From: Trueperella bernardiae
Lineage (GTDB): Bacteria > Actinomycetota > Actinomycetes > Actinomycetales > Actinomycetaceae
Assembly: GCF_001469025.1 (NCBI RefSeq)
Contig: NZ_LNIZ01000001.1
Span: 1 to 64,000, forward strand
Length of the DNA stretch: 64,000 nt
Direction: 5' to 3'
Part shown: positions 61,005-64,000 of the stretch, one piece after another
How the letters are laid out: each line of letters opens with the position of its first letter
Position numbering within the stretch: position 1 is the first letter of the stretch
Program-made: the position numbers and the translations under genes
The notes under the pieces: model-generated
The model's input: only the letters and a program-made list of their open reading frames with translations
The model's database searches: none
What the model was told of the DNA's origin: nothing

Positions 61005-62165
61005 GTGAATACACCAGTTTCTCTTGGAATGCCGTCCGTCAAAGAGGCGCCCGCCGTGCTGCGGCGGCGCAAGAAAACCCGCCGGATCAAGGTGGGTGAC
61101 GTGCTCGTGGGAGGCGACGCGCCCGTGACGGTGCAGTCGATGACCACCACGAAGACCCACGACATCGGCGCCACCCTCCAGCAGATCGCGGAGCTGACGG
61201 CCGCCGGATGCGACATCGTGCGCGTGGCCTGCCCCACCGACAAGGACGCCGACGCTCTGAAGATCATTGCTCAGCAGGCCACGATCCCCGTGGTGGCCGA
61301 CATCCACTTCCAGCCGCGCTACGTGTTCGCCGCGATCGATGCGGGCATGGGCGTGCGCGTGAACCCGGGCAACATCAAGAAGTTTGACGACCGCATCCCG
61401 GAGATCGCGGCCGCCGCGAACGCGAACGGCACCGCGATGCGCATCGGCATCAACGCCGGATCGCTCGACCCGCGCCTGCTGAAGAAGTACGGCAAGGCCA
61501 CCCCGGAGGCCCTCGTGGAGTCCGCAGTCAACGAGGCGCGCCTGTTCGAGGAGGCCGGCTTCCACGACTTCGCGATCTCGGTCAAGCATCACGATCCGGT
61601 GACGATGGTCCGCGCCTACGAGCTGCTCTCGGAGGCGGGGGACTGGCCGCTGCACTTGGGCGTGACCGAGGCCGGCCCGCAGTTCCAGGGCACGATCAAG
61701 TCGGCCGTGGCTTTCGGCGCCCTGCTCTCCCAGGGGATTGGCGACACGATCCGCGTGTCCCTGTCCGCCCCGCCGGTGGAAGAGGTGAAGGTGGGCGAGG
61801 AGATTCTGCGTTCGCTCAACCTGCGCCCGCGCAAGCTCGAGATCGTCTCCTGCCCCTCGTGTGGGCGCGCGCAGGTGGACGTGTATGAGCTGGCCAATAA
61901 CGTCTCCGAAGGCCTGAAAGACATCACGTTCCCGCTGCGCGTGGCCGTCATGGGCTGCGTGGTCAACGGCCCGGGCGAGGCGCGCGAGGCGGACCTCGGT
62001 GTCGCGTCCGGCAACGGCAAAGGCCAGATCTTCGTGCGCGGCAAGGTGGTGGACACGGTGCCGGAGGCGGATATCGTGGAGACCCTCATCGCGCGCGCCC
62101 GGATTGTGGCCGAGGAGCTGGGGCTTGCCGAGGATCCGGACTCGCATGTCGAAGTGATCGTCTAG
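61005..62165 (+). CDS. ispG: 4-hydroxy-3-methylbut-2-enyl diphosphate synthase
   Basis: About 386 residues; the MEP-pathway enzyme that makes HMBPP from MEcPP using one [4Fe-4S] cluster. The barrel start [19 protein letters not shown], the substrate-site motif [14 protein letters not shown], and the Fe-S part with [10 protein letters not shown] and [10 protein letters not shown] are visible. GTG 61005 is preferred because a -10 hexamer lies 7 bp upstream; GTG 60999 or ATG 61029 are alternatives. Confidence 0.94.
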   Translation: MNTPVSLGMPSVKEAPAVLRRRKKTRRIKVGDVLVGGDAPVTVQSMTTTKTHDIGATLQQIAELTAAGCDIVRVACPTDKDADALKIIAQQATIPVVADIHFQPRYVFAAIDAGMGVRVNPGNIKKFDDRIPEIAAAANANGTAMRIGINAGSLDPRLLKKYGKATPEALVESAVNEARLFEEAGFHDFAISVKHHDPVTMVRAYELLSEAGDWPLHLGVTEAGPQFQGTIKSAVAFGALLSQGIGDTIRVSLSAPPVEEVKVGEEILRSLNLRPRKLEIVSCPSCGRAQVDVYELANNVSEGLKDITFPLRVAVMGCVVNGPGEAREADLGVASGNGKGQIFVRGKVVDTVPEADIVETLIARARIVAEELGLAEDPDSHVEVIV

Positions 62166-63016
62166 TGCGCTGGTTGCGCAGGCCCGGGCGGCTACGCCGG
62201 CTGGGACCGGCCGACCGGCAGGCGGCCATCGACCTCCTCGCCACTGACCCCGTCGCCACCATCCTGGCCCGCGTCCCGATCGAGGAGGGATGGCCGCGTC
62301 CCAGCCACGCGCTTGGTCTTTTCGACGACGCCGGTGTACTCACGGCCGTCGCCTGGAACGGCGCGAACCTGGTCCCCTTTGGTTTCGACGACGACGGCCT
62401 GGACCTGCTCGCCGGCCATGTCCTGTCCACCCGCCGCATCTTCTCCTCGCTGGTGGGTCCGCGCGAGCAGGTGATGCCCCTGTGGGAGCGGATCGAATCC
62501 GGGGTGGGCGTGGCGCGTGAGGTGCGCGAGAGCCAGCTGTCGATGGTATACGCCGGGCGTGAGAGCGTGGCGCCCGATCCCGAGGTGCGCCCGGCGCGCA
62601 TCGGCGAGGGCGCGATCGTGTTGCCGGCGTCGGTGGCGATGTTCACCGAGGAGGTCGGCTACGATCCCCTCACCTACGGCTCGGGGTATTCGCACCGGGT
62701 GCACGGGCTCGTGCGGGCGGGCCACACCTTCGTGCGGCTCGGGCGGGGCACGGATGGGCGCGAGCGCGTGGAGTTCAAGGCCGACATCGGGGCGCTGGCC
62801 GGGGGAGTGGCGCAGATCCAGGGCGTGTGGACCGCGCCCGACCTGCGCGGGCAGGGGATTGCCACCGCCGCGATGGTGCAGGTGGCGCGGCTGGTTCAGG
62901 CCACGATCGCGCCCACGGTCTCCCTCTACGTCAACGACTACAACCTGCCCGCCGTACGTGTGTACGAGAAGGCGGGATTTAAGACCGTGGGGGAGTACTC
63001 GACGATCTTGCTGTGA
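62165..63016 (+). CDS. GNAT acetyltransferase with N-terminal DUF4081 domain
   Basis: A 283-residue protein in two halves: an N-terminal DUF4081-type domain (about 1-140) and a GNAT C-terminal domain with WTAPDLRGQGIATAAM and SLYVNDYNLPAVRVYEKAGF. It adjoins ispG in many actinobacteria. The substrate is unknown. Its GTG shares bases with the ispG stop (TAGTG). Confidence 0.88.
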   Translation: MRWLRRPGRLRRLGPADRQAAIDLLATDPVATILARVPIEEGWPRPSHALGLFDDAGVLTAVAWNGANLVPFGFDDDGLDLLAGHVLSTRRIFSSLVGPREQVMPLWERIESGVGVAREVRESQLSMVYAGRESVAPDPEVRPARIGEGAIVLPASVAMFTEEVGYDPLTYGSGYSHRVHGLVRAGHTFVRLGRGTDGRERVEFKADIGALAGGVAQIQGVWTAPDLRGQGIATAAMVQVARLVQATIAPTVSLYVNDYNLPAVRVYEKAGFKTVGEYSTILL

Positions 63017-63132
63017 GACGGGCGGTGCGGGAGCTGCGCGCGGAGAGTCGGGCATTCGGGCGAGAGGTGAGCGACGGCGTCGTGCGCTCGGTACACATGG
63101 TGGCCGAATACGGAATTGTCGGCCGGGGCATA

Positions 63133-63138
63133 TACACT
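63133..63138 (+). promoter_or_regulatory. -10 element of proS (leaderless arrangement)
   Basis: TACACT ends 7 bp before GTG 63146; no ribosome site. Confidence 0.45.
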
Positions 63139-63145
63139 TGGCTTT

Positions 63146-64000
63146 GTGCTGAAAATGTCTCATCTTTTTGTTAAGACCCTCCGCGAGAATCCGGCCGACG
63201 CCGAGGTCGATTCCCACAAGCTACTGGTGCGCGCAGGCTACATCCGCCGCGTGGCGCCGGGCATCTACACCTGGCTGCCGCTCGGCCTGCGGGTGCTGCG
63301 CAAGGTTGAGCAGATTATCCGTGAAGAGCTGGACGCCGCGGGCGCTCAGGAGATGCTCTTCCCGGGCCTGCTCCCGCGCGAGCCGTACGAGGCCACGAAC
63401 CGCTGGGAGGAGTACGGCGCGAACCTGTTCCGACTCAAGGACCGCCGCGAGAACGACTACCTGCTGGCGCCCACGCATGAGGAGATGTTCACCCTCGCGG
63501 TGAAGGACCAGTGCAGCTCGTACAAGGACCTGCCGCTGAACCTGTACCAGTTCCAGACCAAGTACCGCGATGAGGCCCGCCCGCGCGCCGGCCTGCTGCG
63601 CACGCGTGAATTCGTGATGAAGGACGCCTACTCCTTTGATGTGGATGACGCGGGCCTGGATGTCTCCTACCAGATCATGCGCGATGCTTACGAGCGCACG
63701 TTCACCCGGCTTGGCCTGCCCTACGTCATCTGCGCGGCCACGTCGGGCGCGATGGGCGGCTCGCGCTCGGAGGAGTTCCTCTCGCCCATCGAGGTGGGCG
63801 AGGACACGTTCGTGGTCTCCGACGGCGGGTATGCCGCCAACACAGAGGCCGTGACCACCGCGCCGCTACCGGAGCTGGACTTCGCGGGCGTGCCCGAGCA
63901 GGAGGTCGTGGCCACCCCGGACTGCAAGACCATCGAGGCGCTGGTGGACCTGGCGAACGACGTCATGCCGCGTGAGGACCGGCCCTGGCAGGCCTCGGAC
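63146..64000 (+). CDS. proS: Prolyl-tRNA synthetase, N-terminal part
   Basis: The gene runs off the window; 285 residues are visible. Class II motif regions [17 protein letters not shown] and [31 protein letters not shown] are canonical. The following segment, [19 protein letters not shown], marks the bacterial-type ProS with an inserted editing domain. GTG 63146 has a -10 hexamer 7 bp upstream; ATG 63155 is an alternative start. Confidence 0.93.
   Translation, partial: MLKMSHLFVKTLRENPADAEVDSHKLLVRAGYIRRVAPGIYTWLPLGLRVLRKVEQIIREELDAAGAQEMLFPGLLPREPYEATNRWEEYGANLFRLKDRRENDYLLAPTHEEMFTLAVKDQCSSYKDLPLNLYQFQTKYRDEARPRAGLLRTREFVMKDAYSFDVDDAGLDVSYQIMRDAYERTFTRLGLPYVICAATSGAMGGSRSEEFLSPIEVGEDTFVVSDGGYAANTEAVTTAPLPELDFAGVPEQEVVATPDCKTIEALVDLANDVMPREDRPWQASD

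Noticed and set aside
1-64000. CRISPR arrays, insertion sequences, rRNA or tRNA genes
   Set aside because: No regularly spaced repeats, transposase genes, or cloverleaf/rRNA sequence were found; the only T-loop-like signals belong to the T-box.

Overview
The window is about 64 kb of GC-rich, gene-dense, mostly co-directional DNA. It looks like the chromosome of a Gram-positive actinobacterium, most likely family Actinomycetaceae; this placement is inferred from gene content and order, with no marker-gene comparison. The supporting signs are the clpP1-clpP2-clpX block, an ileS T-box that appears to act on translation, the DUF2469-yraN-comM-dprA-xerC run, an Ala/Glu-rich S16 tail, DivIVA-type proteins, several genes that look leaderless, and lipoproteins with classical lipoboxes. 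Nearly everything is core housekeeping.

Layout. 1-2.6 kb: end of an FG-GAP repeat protein, a small lipoprotein and the Mg2+ transporter mgtE with a structured leader. 2.6-8.5 kb: aldo/keto reductase, trigger factor, ClpP1/ClpP2/ClpX and chorismate mutase. 8.5-16.9 kb: acyl-CoA synthetase and valS (minus strand), a shortened CofE-like protein, proC, an esterase with a small membrane protein, and an SDR. 16.9-25.4 kb: T-box, ileS, folC, a two-gene AAA ATPase/TOPRIM-like module, ndk, and two uncharacterised envelope genes. 25.4-36.1 kb: smc, M20 hydrolase, ftsY, ffh, amidohydrolase and a CDF transporter. 36.1-47 kb: rpsP-khpA-rimM-trmD, rplS-lepB-rnhB, DUF2469, yraN-comM-dprA-xerC, an M23-type protein and a TRIC-type membrane protein. 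47-54 kb: rpsB-tsf, a complete fixABCX set and an MFS exporter. 54-64 kb: S4 protein, pyrH-frr-cdsA, rlmN-DivIVA protein-dxr-rseP-ispG-GNAT, and the start of proS.

Functional links. ClpXP and trigger factor form a protein folding and quality-control block. FtsY, Ffh and signal peptidase form a targeting and secretion block. RpsP, RimM, TrmD, L19, S2, EF-Ts and ribosome recycling factor form a translation block. Dxr and IspG belong to the MEP isoprenoid pathway. FixABCX is a complete electron-transfer module.

Most notable: (i) the ATPase/TOPRIM pair at 21966-23701, inserted between folC and ndk, a candidate anti-phage or toxin-type system; (ii) a TrmD methyltransferase fused to a PaiA-like GNAT acetyltransferase; (iii) a well-preserved ileS T-box in which the 3' arm of the antisequestrator can alternatively pair with the Shine-Dalgarno; (iv) two distant copies of a 63-bp element with identical 10-bp inverted ends; (v) an extra C-terminal domain on trigger factor; (vi) at least seven genes with a -10 hexamer placed for leaderless transcription.
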